Shown here: in pieces, positions 6,881 to 14,883 of the stretch
Layout of the letters: the number at the start of each line of letters is the position of its first letter
Position numbering within the stretch: the stretch's first letter is position 1
Origin: Clostridiales bacterium
GTDB lineage: Bacteria; Bacillota; Clostridia; Peptostreptococcales; JAAYPU01
Length of the DNA: 20,307 nt
Assembly: GCA_012519645.1 (NCBI GenBank)
Contig: JAAYPU010000214.1
Span: 1-20,307, forward strand
Direction: 5' to 3'
Program-made: the position numbers and the translations under genes
The notes under the pieces: model-generated
The model's database searches: none
The model's input: the letters and a program-made list of their open reading frames with translations, nothing else
What the model was told of the DNA's origin: nothing

Positions 6881-7586
6881 CATATAATAGCAGTCCTGCT
6901 ATTATAGGGGCTGCTATTGCAGTAAATATTCCTGCCAGGCCCATTGCCAAAGAGCTCATGGCTCCTTCAATTTCGCCTTCTTTAAAGGCTCTGGCTGTTC
7001 CGATTGCATGGCACATGCTTCCCAGAGCAATTCCCTTTGCAACTTTATTTTTTATTCTTAATAAACGAATCACTTCCGGACCAAAGGTGCCCCCAAATAT
7101 TCCTGTAAATACTACCATAGCAATGGTCAACTCAGGAATTCCTCCTATAATACTTGAAACTTCAATAGCAATGGGGTTGGTAACTCCTTTTGGTATCATT
7201 GATACAATTATTTCTTTATTCGCTCCAAAAAGCCATGCAAAAAATATACAGCATCCCATTGTAGTCAGGCATCCGCAAACAACACCTGCTATTATAGGAA
7301 CAATATTTCTCTTAAGAATATGTATGTTTCTGTAAAGAGGCACAGCAAGAACTACCGCTGCAGGCGCAAGCATATAATTCAAAAAAGCATTTTGCTTATT
7401 ATATACCTGATATTCTACTCCGAATATTTTCAATATAATAATAACCATTATCGATGCCGTCAAAATAGGCTGTAAAAAAGGATATGGAAACCTTTCATGG
7501 AGCTTCAAACCTGCCCAATAAGAGATCAGCGTCAAAACCATCCCAAAAACAGGTATACTTACCAATGTATCCGTCATTTCACTCAT
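6861..7586 (-). CDS. lrgB: LrgB/CidB-family membrane protein
   Basis: A 241-residue polytopic inner-membrane protein, mostly hydrophobic. It carries the family hallmark of small-residue and conserved-His segments: GVTNPIAIEVSSIIGGIPEL, GIFGGTFGPEV, and ALGSMCHAIGTARA with the conserved HAxGTxxA. LrgB works with the holin-like LrgA. The pair was first linked to murein hydrolase control and autolysis, and in Bacillus the homologous PftAB pair imports pyruvate. Which role applies here is not decidable. The ATG at 7586 overlaps the lrgA stop by 8 nt. Met4 at 7577 is an alternative start with better spacing from GGAG. The last residues, ELKTEN, and the stop are encoded by heptamer repeats of element E4. 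Confidence 0.9.
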   Translation of the reverse strand: MSEMTDTLVSIPVFGMVLTLISYWAGLKLHERFPYPFLQPILTASIMVIIILKIFGVEYQVYNKQNAFLNYMLAPAAVVLAVPLYRNIHILKRNIVPIIAGVVCGCLTTMGCCIFFAWLFGANKEIIVSMIPKGVTNPIAIEVSSIIGGIPELTIAMVVFTGIFGGTFGPEVIRLLRIKNKVAKGIALGSMCHAIGTARAFKEGEIEGAMSSLAMGLAGIFTAIAAPIIAGLLLYELKTEN

Positions 7587-7929
7587 CTCCCTTTTTCATA
7601 AGTAATTCAGTAACCTTTCCGGCAACTAAAAAACCTAAAATAATACTTATAAGCAATGGGATAAAAATGGCTAAAAATTCCTTCTTAAATAAATCAAAAT
7701 AAAGCATGATTCCTGCCGAAGGAGCTATAAAAAAAACAGGAAGGTATTGAATAATAAATGCCGATACATCTTCAGCATCTTCTCTTTTTATTATTTTGGC
7801 TATCAGTGCCAGCAATAATAATACCATCCCCACTACGTTTGCAGGTATGGGCAAATGCAATAAAGATACTATTACATACCCTAAATACAGTATGAAAAAT
7901 ACTATTGCAAATTGTTTTACTATCTTCAT
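7579..7929 (-). CDS. lrgA: LrgA/CidA-family holin-like membrane protein
   Basis: A 116-residue protein with about four hydrophobic segments. Family motifs LPIPANVVGMVLLLL (26-40) and LPVFFIAPSAGIM (63-75) are present and length is typical. LrgA/CidA proteins are holin-like oligomeric membrane proteins that act with LrgB/CidB, in Bacillus as a pyruvate transporter and in Staphylococcus in lysis control. The start is set at the ATG of 7927-7929 because AGGAG lies about 9 nt upstream. An in-frame ATG at 7974 lacks a ribosome-binding site. It overlaps lrgB by 8 nt, so the two are translationally coupled. No LytTR-type or two-component regulator, often found beside lrgAB, is in this window. Confidence 0.9.
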   Translation of the reverse strand: MKIVKQFAIVFFILYLGYVIVSLLHLPIPANVVGMVLLLLALIAKIIKREDAEDVSAFIIQYLPVFFIAPSAGIMLYFDLFKKEFLAIFIPLLISIILGFLVAGKVTELLMKKGDE

Positions 7930-7991
7930 AATTTCTACTCCTAAAAAAATTATTGAATAAGCATAATATATCATATTTCATAAGAATTTAT

Positions 7992-8042
7992 TTGATATTA
8001 TTTGAAAATATATTATATTATATATAACAAAACATTAGGAGG
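7992..8042 (+). promoter_or_regulatory. Sigma-A-type promoter and ribosome-binding site of the aminotransferase gene
   Basis: TTGATA (7992-7997) and TATTAT (8016-8021) are spaced by 18 nt in a very AT-rich stretch. AGGAGG (8037-8042) lies 8 nt before the GTG start. The AT richness lowers the weight of the -10/-35 match. The ribosome-binding site is clear and decides the GTG start. Confidence 0.5.
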
Positions 8043-8050
8043 AATTTATC

Positions 8051-9292
8051 GTGAATAAATATTTAATGGCAGTACCCGGCACACGTCAAATCAGCGGAGA
8101 CGATAAAATATTCGGAATAAGTAAAGCTGCACAGGATATGGCTGCAGAAGTGGGTGCGGACAAGGTAATCAATGCAACTATTGGTGCTTTGCTGGATGAT
8201 GAAGGAAATCTTATGGTTATGCCTAGCATCATTGACATATATAGAAGCCTGTCACCTGCGGAAATCGCAGAATATGCCCCTATTGCAGGTGTGCCCTCTT
8301 TTTTGAAAAATGTTAAAAAAGCTGTTTTTGGAAAATATACTCCAAACGGTTATATTGAATCTGTTGCTACTCCCGGCGGCACAGGTGCCATCCGAAACAC
8401 GATTCAAAACTATTCTGCTTTAGGAGATACGGTTTTAACGACAGATTGGTTTTGGAGTCCTTACAAAAATATATCTGATGAATTAGGAAGGAAGCTTGAT
8501 ACTTTTACTATGTTTGATGCTGATAAGAATTTAAACCTATCTTCTTTCAGCAGCAAGGTAGAAGAAATATTATCAAGACAAACTCAGCTCGTTATCATTT
8601 TCAATGCTCCCGCACATAATCCTACAGGGTTTACACCTTCAGACAGCGAGTGGGACAGTATTGTAGATATTCTCAAAAAGAATGCAGATAATACAGATAA
8701 AAAAATAATATTCTTTATAGACGCTGCATACATTGATTTTGCTGGCGAAGAAGATGCATCCCGTGCTTTCTTCTCAAAGTTCTCGGACCTTCCTGAAAAC
8801 ATATTAGTAATCGTGGCTTTCAGCATGTCAAAAGGTTATACTCTATATGGAATGCGAAGTGGCGCGATGATTTGCGTAACACCTAGCGCAGACATTGCTG
8901 CGGAATTTAAAACCGTAAACATGTTTTCCAACAGAGCAACATGGTCAAATGGCACACGACCTGCAATGATGATATTGAGCAAAATATTTGAAGATGAAAC
9001 GCTATATAATAAAGTGGCAGCTGAGAGAGCTGAATTCAGAAAAGTTTTGGATGACAGGGCTAAGGTCTTTATAGAATACTCAAATAAGTATGGTTTGGAA
9101 ATGTGTCCTTTTAAGGGCGGATTCTTTATTACCGTTCTTTGTGACAATGCGGAGGAGATAGGCAAAAAACTTCAAAAAGAAGGTGTCTTTATGGTTCCTA
9201 TAGGAAAAGGACTCCGCTTTGCTGTATCCGCCGTATCTGAAGAAAAATGTAAAATCGTACCCGAAAAAATTGCAGCAGCAATTGGAAAATAA
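8051..9292 (+). CDS. PLP-dependent class I aminotransferase (aspartate/aromatic type)
   Basis: A 413-residue cytoplasmic enzyme of the fold-type I aminotransferases. The cofactor site is intact: Asn190 in AHNPTG, Asp224 and Tyr227 in FFIDAAYIDFA, the Schiff-base Lys261 in SMSKGYTLYGMRSG, and the phosphate-binding Arg269. A C-terminal GLRFAVSAVSEE segment carries the likely carboxylate-binding Arg. The LYG-R-SG context and the Trp in TTDWFWSPY resemble the aspartate/tyrosine aminotransferase branch. I expect transamination of aspartate or aromatic amino acids with 2-oxoglutarate, but the sequence does not settle the substrate. The start is GTG at 8051, preceded by AGGAGG. The gene stands alone with its own promoter and terminator and is divergent from lrgAB. 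Confidence 0.9.
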   Translation: MNKYLMAVPGTRQISGDDKIFGISKAAQDMAAEVGADKVINATIGALLDDEGNLMVMPSIIDIYRSLSPAEIAEYAPIAGVPSFLKNVKKAVFGKYTPNGYIESVATPGGTGAIRNTIQNYSALGDTVLTTDWFWSPYKNISDELGRKLDTFTMFDADKNLNLSSFSSKVEEILSRQTQLVIIFNAPAHNPTGFTPSDSEWDSIVDILKKNADNTDKKIIFFIDAAYIDFAGEEDASRAFFSKFSDLPENILVIVAFSMSKGYTLYGMRSGAMICVTPSADIAAEFKTVNMFSNRATWSNGTRPAMMILSKIFEDETLYNKVAAERAEFRKVLDDRAKVFIEYSNKYGLEMCPFKGGFFITVLCDNAEEIGKKLQKEGVFMVPIGKGLRFAVSAVSEEKCKIVPEKIAAAIGK

Positions 9293-9330
9293 ATACAACA
9301 CAGCAATTTTTGACTAATCGTTAACAATCC

Positions 9331-9360
9331 AAAGGACTTTGCCCGGCAAAGTCCTTTTTT
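9331..9360 (+). terminator. Rho-independent terminator of the aminotransferase gene
   Basis: A perfect 12-bp stem (AAAGGACTTTGC and its complement) around CCG is followed by a T-rich tract. It lies 39 bp past the stop. The AT-rich stretch 9366-9486 that follows holds nothing I can identify. Confidence 0.92.
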
Positions 9361-9487
9361 ATTAATTTTTTTCGATATTTGAAAAATAATTATTTACATA
9401 TTCATAATTAGTTTTTGTCCTTAGTTACAGGAAATTTCAATTATAAATTTTCCTTATATGCCTTATTTGTTAATTATTTTTCAACTA

Positions 9488-9506
9488 AAAACATCTTGGA
9501 AAAAGT
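9488..9506. repeat. 19-bp direct repeat, left copy (target-site duplication)
   Basis: The 19-bp sequence AAAACATCTTGGAAAAAGT is identical to 11011-11029. The two copies immediately flank the IS element. Long duplications of this order are known for IS1202-type elements. Confidence 0.8.
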
Positions 9507-11010
9507 GTCAATAACATTCAAAAATGTCACCCCTAAATCGAGCTAATTATCGGGCGAAAATGTCACCCCCTGATTAACTCAGCCAGGGCAGAATAAAAAA
9601 CAGCTAGGCCATTTTCCTTAGAAAGATATCTTCGAGCATTGTGAAGATATCACTGTAGGTTTCTCCATAGATCTGCTTTACTGCGAGAGACTGACCATAC
9701 TTGTAAGGATGATCATCCGGCACTCCATGCGGGGTATAGGGCTCTTTCGCAGGAGCCGGCTTTCTCTTTGGAGGTATGTAATCAAGGACGTTGAAAACAA
9801 TACCTCGGTATTGAAGCTTGATACCGAATTTAGGGCTTGTAAGAACTTTGCAGCGGGCATTGGGAGGAATCATTCCTGAATATGCGCCTTCCTCCACCTT
9901 AAAGCTTTTTCTGGAGAAAGAGAATACTCCTCCTGCATCCACGATTCGCTCCTCCTTAACGCAGAGGATATAGTCGATGTTCATTTCATCAGAAGGCTTA
10001 TGGAACATGGAATCCGCAAGTTCCGGTTCAACAGCGAATTCACTGTTGAAGGCATAGATATACGTTTCAAGGAATTCATTTGCAGCATCAATGGTAGTGA
10101 TCCCTCGGATCGCGAATTCCACGGGAAGCCTGCTCTGGAGCGTTCCCCAAAGCCGTTCGACTCGTCCTTTGGCTTGCGGGGACCGGGCAGGGATGAGCTC
10201 AACAGAGAGTTCTCTGAGACATCTCCCGAATTGAGTGTCATTGACCGTAACAGAAGAATCAATCTTAGCTCTTTCTGTGTTTGGGGACTGGAATATGGTA
10301 TGTCGGTCAGCATACAGGCTCATAGGAATTCCGTAGTTATGGATCGTTCTTCTGAGCATTTCAAAATAGCCGTGCAGACATTCGTTCTTACACATGTAAA
10401 GGGCAGTGATCTGGCCGGTAGCATCATCAATGGCACCATGGATGGAATATTTCTTTCCGTCCTTCTTAAACCAGGAAAACGGAGTCGCATCAACCTGCAA
10501 AAGCAGACCGGCTTGAGGGCGCCGCTTTCTCCTCCGATGGGGCTTGAACCTCCGTCGTTTTTTGGGGGATTTGATGTCGGCATTGGAAAGTATGCTGTGC
10601 AGTGTTGAGTAGGACACGTCAATTCCATGATGTTCGGAGAGAAGTTCTCTGAAGTGGCAGAAGTTTGCGGTTACATACGGGTCAGATTTCTTCAGTGAGA
10701 CGATTTTGTCTATGGTTTCTGAAGGAAGGGCGTTATGGGCAGTATGTAAAGAGTTTTTGTGAACGACAGCAGCAGGGCCCAATTCCCTCACTTTCTTTTT
10801 CAGGCGCTGCACTTGACGTTCTGATAGCCCTAATGCTGATGCTGCTTCAGCCACAGTAAGAAATCCTGCGTTGGCCTTGTTGATGATATCGAGTTTATTA
10901 AGTTGTTTTCGAGTCAAACTTATCACTTCCTGTTTCATAAATTTATTTTACAACAGGGGTGACATTTTCGCTCGATACTTTACATACTGACATTATCGCA
11001 AGATAACAAC
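9507..11010 (-). mobile_element. Complete IS element, ISNCY/IS1202-like, 1504 bp
   Basis: The boundaries are set by the flanking 19-bp direct repeats. The outermost 23 nt of each end (GTCAATAACATTC... at 9507, and GTTGTTATCTTGC... on the minus strand at 11010) are imperfect inverted repeats ending in ATGTCA. A stronger inner inverted repeat, GCGAAAATGTCACCCC, occurs at about 9554-9570 and in opposite orientation at about 10955-10972. A further AAAATGTCACCCCT copy lies at 9521-9534. These repeats are probably transposase-binding sites. One intact transposase gene fills the element. Its base composition looks clearly less AT-rich than the flanks, which suggests recent arrival. Confidence 0.85.
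9604..10938 (-). CDS. DDE transposase of the ISNCY/IS1202-like element
   Basis: A 444-residue transposase with an N-terminal helix-turn-helix (about 27-50, LTVAEAASALGLSERQVQRL). A basic linker follows (126-140), then an rve/DDE integrase core. Candidate catalytic residues are Asp150 in LLQVDATPFSW, Asp211 in SLYADRHTIF and Glu261 in AKGRVERLWGTLQ. The layout and the GRVERLWGTLQ block match the ISNCY (IS1202) group rather than classical IS3 or IS481, though assignment from memory could be off by a related group. The frame is uninterrupted, so the enzyme may be active. The start at 10938 lies just inside the right inverted repeat and is transcribed away from the hydrogenase operon. Confidence 0.88.
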   Translation of the reverse strand: MKQEVISLTRKQLNKLDIINKANAGFLTVAEAASALGLSERQVQRLKKKVRELGPAAVVHKNSLHTAHNALPSETIDKIVSLKKSDPYVTANFCHFRELLSEHHGIDVSYSTLHSILSNADIKSPKKRRRFKPHRRRKRRPQAGLLLQVDATPFSWFKKDGKKYSIHGAIDDATGQITALYMCKNECLHGYFEMLRRTIHNYGIPMSLYADRHTIFQSPNTERAKIDSSVTVNDTQFGRCLRELSVELIPARSPQAKGRVERLWGTLQSRLPVEFAIRGITTIDAANEFLETYIYAFNSEFAVEPELADSMFHKPSDEMNIDYILCVKEERIVDAGGVFSFSRKSFKVEEGAYSGMIPPNARCKVLTSPKFGIKLQYRGIVFNVLDYIPPKRKPAPAKEPYTPHGVPDDHPYKYGQSLAVKQIYGETYSDIFTMLEDIFLRKMA

Positions 11011-11029
11011 AAAACATCTTGGAAAAAGT
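11011..11029. repeat. 19-bp direct repeat, right copy (target-site duplication)
   Basis: Identical to 9488-9506. Its last T is the first base of the -35 hexamer of the hydrogenase promoter, so the insertion rebuilt the original promoter flank. Confidence 0.8.
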
Positions 11030-11057
11030 TGCAAAAATACTTAATCTATTATATAAT
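11029..11057 (+). promoter_or_regulatory. Consensus sigma-A promoter of the hydCBA operon
   Basis: TTGCAA (11029-11034), a spacer of 17 nt, and a perfect TATAAT (11052-11057). Transcription should begin near 11064, giving a leader of about 230 nt before hydC. Confidence 0.8.
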
Positions 11058-11108
11058 GACAATAAATTAACGATAATAAATTAACGATAAACAACTTAAC
11101 ATTGTCAT
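11056..11108 (+). promoter_or_regulatory. Candidate operator at the hydCBA start: inverted repeat enclosing a tandem repeat
   Basis: ATGACAAT (11056-11063) and its exact complement ATTGTCAT (11101-11108) bracket two perfect tandem copies of AATAAATTAACGAT (11061-11074, 11075-11088). The repeat starts inside the -10 box and spans the predicted +1, a typical place for a repressor site. It does not match the Rex operator as I know it. The remaining leader (11109-11291) shows no clear structure or gene. Confidence 0.4.
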
Positions 11109-11291
11109 TTTTATCTATTCTTTCTAGGGTTAATGTTATGTGGATTCAATGCACTATTAATCCTTGCAACGCATCTTATAACAATTTTATTCTTTATTCC
11201 TATTCATTTTTTCTACCATTCACAACAAGTATTCCAAATTTTTTCTTGTACCTTTATTATCAATAATTATTTAAAGAGAGGTGATTTAATC

Positions 11292-11801
11292 ATGAAAGAA
11301 TCATCACAATGCTGCTGTGATGAAGGTCTTGAAGAAAGGTTGAAGCATGTAGAAAGAATCATTGATGACTTTGTACAAAAGGATGCAAATCTTATTCAAA
11401 TATTGCATATGGTACAAAATGTCTATGGATCGATTCCTTTGCACATTCAGCAAATTATTTCTGAAAAGACTGGGAAACCCTTATCAGAAATATCGGGGGT
11501 AATCAGCTTTTATTCCTTTTTCTCCACAAAACCAAAAGGCAAACATACCATTAAGGTATGCCTGGGTACAGCATGTTACGTGAGAGGTGGTAAAAAAATC
11601 GTTGACAGGCTGCAGGAAATGCTTGATGTAGAAGTCGGAGAAACAACCACGGACAGATTATTTACACTTGAGGTTGTCCGCTGTATGGGAGCTTGCGGCT
11701 TAGCGCCAGCTGTTTCTATAGACGAAAAAGTGTATAAGCAAGTCAATCCTGATAAACTTAATACCCTCTTAGAAAAATACTATCCGAAGGAGGGGAAATA
11801 A
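11292..11801 (+). CDS. hydC: [FeFe]-hydrogenase subunit HydC (NuoE-like, [2Fe-2S] thioredoxin fold)
   Basis: A 169-residue protein of the NuoE/HydC family, the smallest subunit of trimeric NAD-dependent [FeFe] hydrogenases. It carries one [2Fe-2S] cluster that lies close to the flavin subunit. The helical N-terminal part has the usual QNVYGSIP and GVISFYSFF segments. The cluster ligands are Cys90 and Cys95 (CLGTAC) and Cys131 and Cys135 (CMGAC). The extra CCC at residues 7-9 is not a known ligand. The ATG at 11292 follows AGAGAGGTGATT. A longer frame opening at 11133 would add a hydrophobic non-family leader without a ribosome-binding site. The stop overlaps the hydB start by one base (TAATG), so the two are translationally coupled. 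Confidence 0.94.
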   Translation: MKESSQCCCDEGLEERLKHVERIIDDFVQKDANLIQILHMVQNVYGSIPLHIQQIISEKTGKPLSEISGVISFYSFFSTKPKGKHTIKVCLGTACYVRGGKKIVDRLQEMLDVEVGETTTDRLFTLEVVRCMGACGLAPAVSIDEKVYKQVNPDKLNTLLEKYYPKEGK

Positions 11802-14800
11802 TGAAAAAAATAACTTCTATAGATTCATTAAGGCAAATTGCTAAAGAATATAAGAAAATCGAAAGTAAATATGAATATATACTGCATGTCTGCTTCGGTG
11901 CATCCTGTGTTTCCTCAGGAAGTGAAGAAGTAGCAGATGCTTTAAATGCAGCTTTAGACAAGTATAATATTTCCGACAAAGTTTTGATCAGAAAAACCGG
12001 ATGTATTGGCGCTTGTGACAAAGGTCCTTCTTTATATATAACACCCGGCGACACATACTATACAAATTTGGTTGCCGAAGATATGGAAAGGATCGTTTCA
12101 GAACATCTTATTCAAGGAAATATCGTAGAAGAAAAATGTTATTTAGACGATTCAGGAACATCTTATATTACTAATATCAACGACATTCCTTTCTTTAATA
12201 AACAGAAGAAAATCGTGTTGAATAATTGCGGTGTCCTTGATTATTCATCCATTGATGGATATATTTCCAGAGAAGGCTACATTGGCTTTGCCAAAGCTAT
12301 CTTAGAAATGACTCCCAAAAAAGTTGTAAATGAATTAAAAGAATCTGGATTAAGAGGCCGTGGAGGCGGCGGATTCCCTACCGGTCTTAAATTAGAACTT
12401 GCATTAAAAGAAAAAAACGATATGAAATATTTGGTATGTAACGCCGACGAAGGTGACCCAGGTGCATTCATGGATCGTGCCCTGTTAGAAGGAGATCCCC
12501 ATGCAGTGTTAGAAGGCATGCTTTTAGCCGGATATGGCATCGGCGCTTCAAAAGGCTTCATCTACGTCCGCGCTGAATATCCTCTTGCTATTGAAAGAAT
12601 CGAACATTCCATTAAACAAGCAAGAGAATACGGACTATTAGGTAAAAATATAATGGGCACTGATTTTTCATTTGATATTGAAATACGTATAGGCGCAGGT
12701 GCTTTTGTATGCGGTGAAGAAACCTCTTTAATGCATTCTATTGAAGGCAAGCGTGGGGAACCACGTCAAAAACCTCCTTTCCCAAGCACAAGCGGTATCG
12801 ATGGGAAACCGACGGTTATCAACAATGTAGAAACTTTAGCTAATATCGCTAAAATTATATTGAAAGGTGCCAATTGGTTCAGGCAATTCGGTACAGAAGA
12901 CAGCAAAGGAACTAAAATATTCGCTCTTGCCGGAGCTGTAAAAAATACAGGTATTATTGAAGTTCCTATGGGAACAACTTTAGGAGAAGTTTTATTCGAC
13001 ATCGGCGGCGGTACAAAAAATAAAAAACAATTTAAAGCTGCCCAAACAGGAGGTCCCTCCGGCGGATGTCTGACTCCGGCACAGCTTAATACACCTATCG
13101 ATTATAATTCCTTGAAAGTCCTCGGAAGTATTATGGGTTCCGGCGGGCTTATAAGCATGGATGAAGATAACTGTATGGTGGATGTGGCAAGATACTTTAT
13201 GGAATTTGTAAAAGATGAATCCTGCGGTAAATGTCTGCCATGCCGTGTAGGTACTACCCGTATGCTTGAAATACTTGAAAAAATTACAAAGGGCCATGGT
13301 GAAGAAGGCGATATAGAAAAGCTTATCGAATTAGGTGAAAATATTAAGGAATCAGCTTTGTGCGGTCTCGGTCAAACAGCACCAAATCCGGTTTTAAGCA
13401 CAATCAAATGGTTCCGCGATGAATATGAAGAACACATATATCAGAAAAAATGCCGTGCCGGTGTATGCCAGGAAATGATGATTTCTCCATGTGAAAATGC
13501 ATGTCCTGCCGGTGTAAACGTTCCGGGATACCTTGCTTTAATATCTGCCAACAAAGTAAGAGATGCCTATGATTTGATAAGACAGGATAATCCTTTCCCG
13601 GCAGTGTGCGGAAGAGTTTGTACTCACCCATGTGAATCTAAATGCAGAAGGGGTCAAGTAGATGAACCTATAGCAATCGCTGCATTAAAAAGATATGCTG
13701 CAGATGTTGTATATGCACTTGACGAACCTTTCCAGGAAGAAAAACTGCCATTAAAAGATAAAAGTGTAGGCATCATCGGCGGAGGGCCATCAGGTCTTTC
13801 GGCAGGTTATCATCTGGCCAGATTAGGTTATGATGTTACTGTTTACGAAGCTGCAGACAGAGCAGGCGGATGTCTAGCACTAACAATTCCGGAATATAGA
13901 CTTCCAAGAGATATACTTCATAAAGAAATAAAAGCAATAGAAAATATAGGTGTTAAAATTCTTAGAAATATGCGTGTAGGTAAAGACATCGCTTTTGAAG
14001 AGGTAAAAAGAAGACATGACGCCGTTTACATCGCAACAGGTACTCATATTGCGAGAAAAATGGGAATCAAAGGCGAAAATTTAGCAGGAGTTTATCCGGG
14101 ATTTGAAATTCTTCAAATGCCTAAAGACGTTATTAAAAGAATTGTAGAAGGCAAAAAAATTGCAGTAATTGGAGGGGGCAATACTGCTATAGATGTGGCT
14201 CGCGTTACCAAACGACTAGGTGCAAAAAGCGTAGAAATCATCTATAGAAGAACCATTGACGATATGCCCGCAGATGAACTGGAAATTAGAGAAGCATTAT
14301 ATGAAGGTGTCATAATCCATACCATGGTAAATCCGGTTGCAATCCTTGGAAACAAGGAAGTTGAAAAAATAAGACTCTTAAAACATGCTCCGGGTCGTTT
14401 TGATGATACAGCAAGAAAGGTCAGCGTTCCAATTGAAGGTTCCGAATATGATATTGACGTTGATGTGGTCATACCTACTATTCGTCAGAACGAAGACTTA
14501 TCCTTCATGGGTATCGAGTCTATTAAGCTTAACAGCACCTCGGGCACTTCCAAAACAGATATTGAAGGTGTCTTTGCAGGTGGTGACGTATTACAAAGAT
14601 CAAGTACTGTTATAGAAGCTATTGCCGACGGAAAGCAGGCAGCTATTGATATTGATATTTATCTTGGCGGAAAGGGAATATTAAATAAAGGAAAAGAAAT
14701 TGAAATTCCAAAACCTGATGATGAACAAGATTTAGCTGAGCATCCTCGTTTCACTTTCCCAAGTCTGCCGCTTGAAGAACGTCAAAATAACTTTAATGAA

Positions 14801-14872
14801 GTTTTCAGTCGTTTCGATAAGCTGAGTGCCATTGCAGAAGCAATGCGTTGCCTCAGATGCGACAGACGGTAG
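11801..14872 (+). CDS. hydB: HydB (NuoF-like) fused to a GltD/NfnB-like FAD/NAD(P) oxidoreductase
   Basis: A 1023-residue fusion. Residues 1-110 are a thioredoxin-fold [2Fe-2S] domain (Cys31, 36, 68, 72). Residues 130-545 are a NuoF-type core with the FMN/NADH loop GLRGRGGGGFPTG (183-195), NADEGDPGAFMDR (214-226) and [4Fe-4S] ligands Cys475, 478, 481 and 521. After KKCRAGVCQ (549-557), where HydB proteins normally have a two-cluster ferredoxin tail, a GltD-like module begins instead. It has cluster cysteines 564, 568, 603, 607, 611 and 615, an FAD loop GIIGGGPSGLSAGYH (657-671), an NAD(P) loop IAVIGGGNTAIDVA (787-800), GVFAGGDV (923-930) and a C-terminal RCLRC. I infer a cytoplasmic electron hub joining NADH, possibly NADPH, and HydA. 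AAGGAGGGG precedes the ATG, and hydA starts 11 nt downstream. Confidence 0.93.
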   Translation: MKKITSIDSLRQIAKEYKKIESKYEYILHVCFGASCVSSGSEEVADALNAALDKYNISDKVLIRKTGCIGACDKGPSLYITPGDTYYTNLVAEDMERIVSEHLIQGNIVEEKCYLDDSGTSYITNINDIPFFNKQKKIVLNNCGVLDYSSIDGYISREGYIGFAKAILEMTPKKVVNELKESGLRGRGGGGFPTGLKLELALKEKNDMKYLVCNADEGDPGAFMDRALLEGDPHAVLEGMLLAGYGIGASKGFIYVRAEYPLAIERIEHSIKQAREYGLLGKNIMGTDFSFDIEIRIGAGAFVCGEETSLMHSIEGKRGEPRQKPPFPSTSGIDGKPTVINNVETLANIAKIILKGANWFRQFGTEDSKGTKIFALAGAVKNTGIIEVPMGTTLGEVLFDIGGGTKNKKQFKAAQTGGPSGGCLTPAQLNTPIDYNSLKVLGSIMGSGGLISMDEDNCMVDVARYFMEFVKDESCGKCLPCRVGTTRMLEILEKITKGHGEEGDIEKLIELGENIKESALCGLGQTAPNPVLSTIKWFRDEYEEHIYQKKCRAGVCQEMMISPCENACPAGVNVPGYLALISANKVRDAYDLIRQDNPFPAVCGRVCTHPCESKCRRGQVDEPIAIAALKRYAADVVYALDEPFQEEKLPLKDKSVGIIGGGPSGLSAGYHLARLGYDVTVYEAADRAGGCLALTIPEYRLPRDILHKEIKAIENIGVKILRNMRVGKDIAFEEVKRRHDAVYIATGTHIARKMGIKGENLAGVYPGFEILQMPKDVIKRIVEGKKIAVIGGGNTAIDVARVTKRLGAKSVEIIYRRTIDDMPADELEIREALYEGVIIHTMVNPVAILGNKEVEKIRLLKHAPGRFDDTARKVSVPIEGSEYDIDVDVVIPTIRQNEDLSFMGIESIKLNSTSGTSKTDIEGVFAGGDVLQRSSTVIEAIADGKQAAIDIDIYLGGKGILNKGKEIEIPKPDDEQDLAEHPRFTFPSLPLEERQNNFNEVFSRFDKLSAIAEAMRCLRCDRR

Positions 14873-14883
14873 GAGGTGATAAT

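Noticed and set aside
10000..10608. Plus-strand 202-codon frame inside the IS
   Set aside because: It is antisense to the intact transposase and resembles no protein I recognise. The higher GC of the IS makes long chance frames likely.
11056..11108. Rex repressor site upstream of hydCBA
   Set aside because: No TTGTTAA-N4-TTAACAA-like dyad can be laid over the region. The actual inverted repeat is ATGACAAT/ATTGTCAT with a long spacer.
11133..11291. Longer HydC with a hydrophobic N-terminal segment
   Set aside because: The ATG at 11133 has no ribosome-binding site and the extension is foreign to the family. AGAGAGGTGATT before 11292 marks the start.
11109..11291. Riboswitch or T-box in the hydC leader
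   Set aside because: The leader is AT-rich without stable stems, a T-box motif or a terminator/antiterminator pair.
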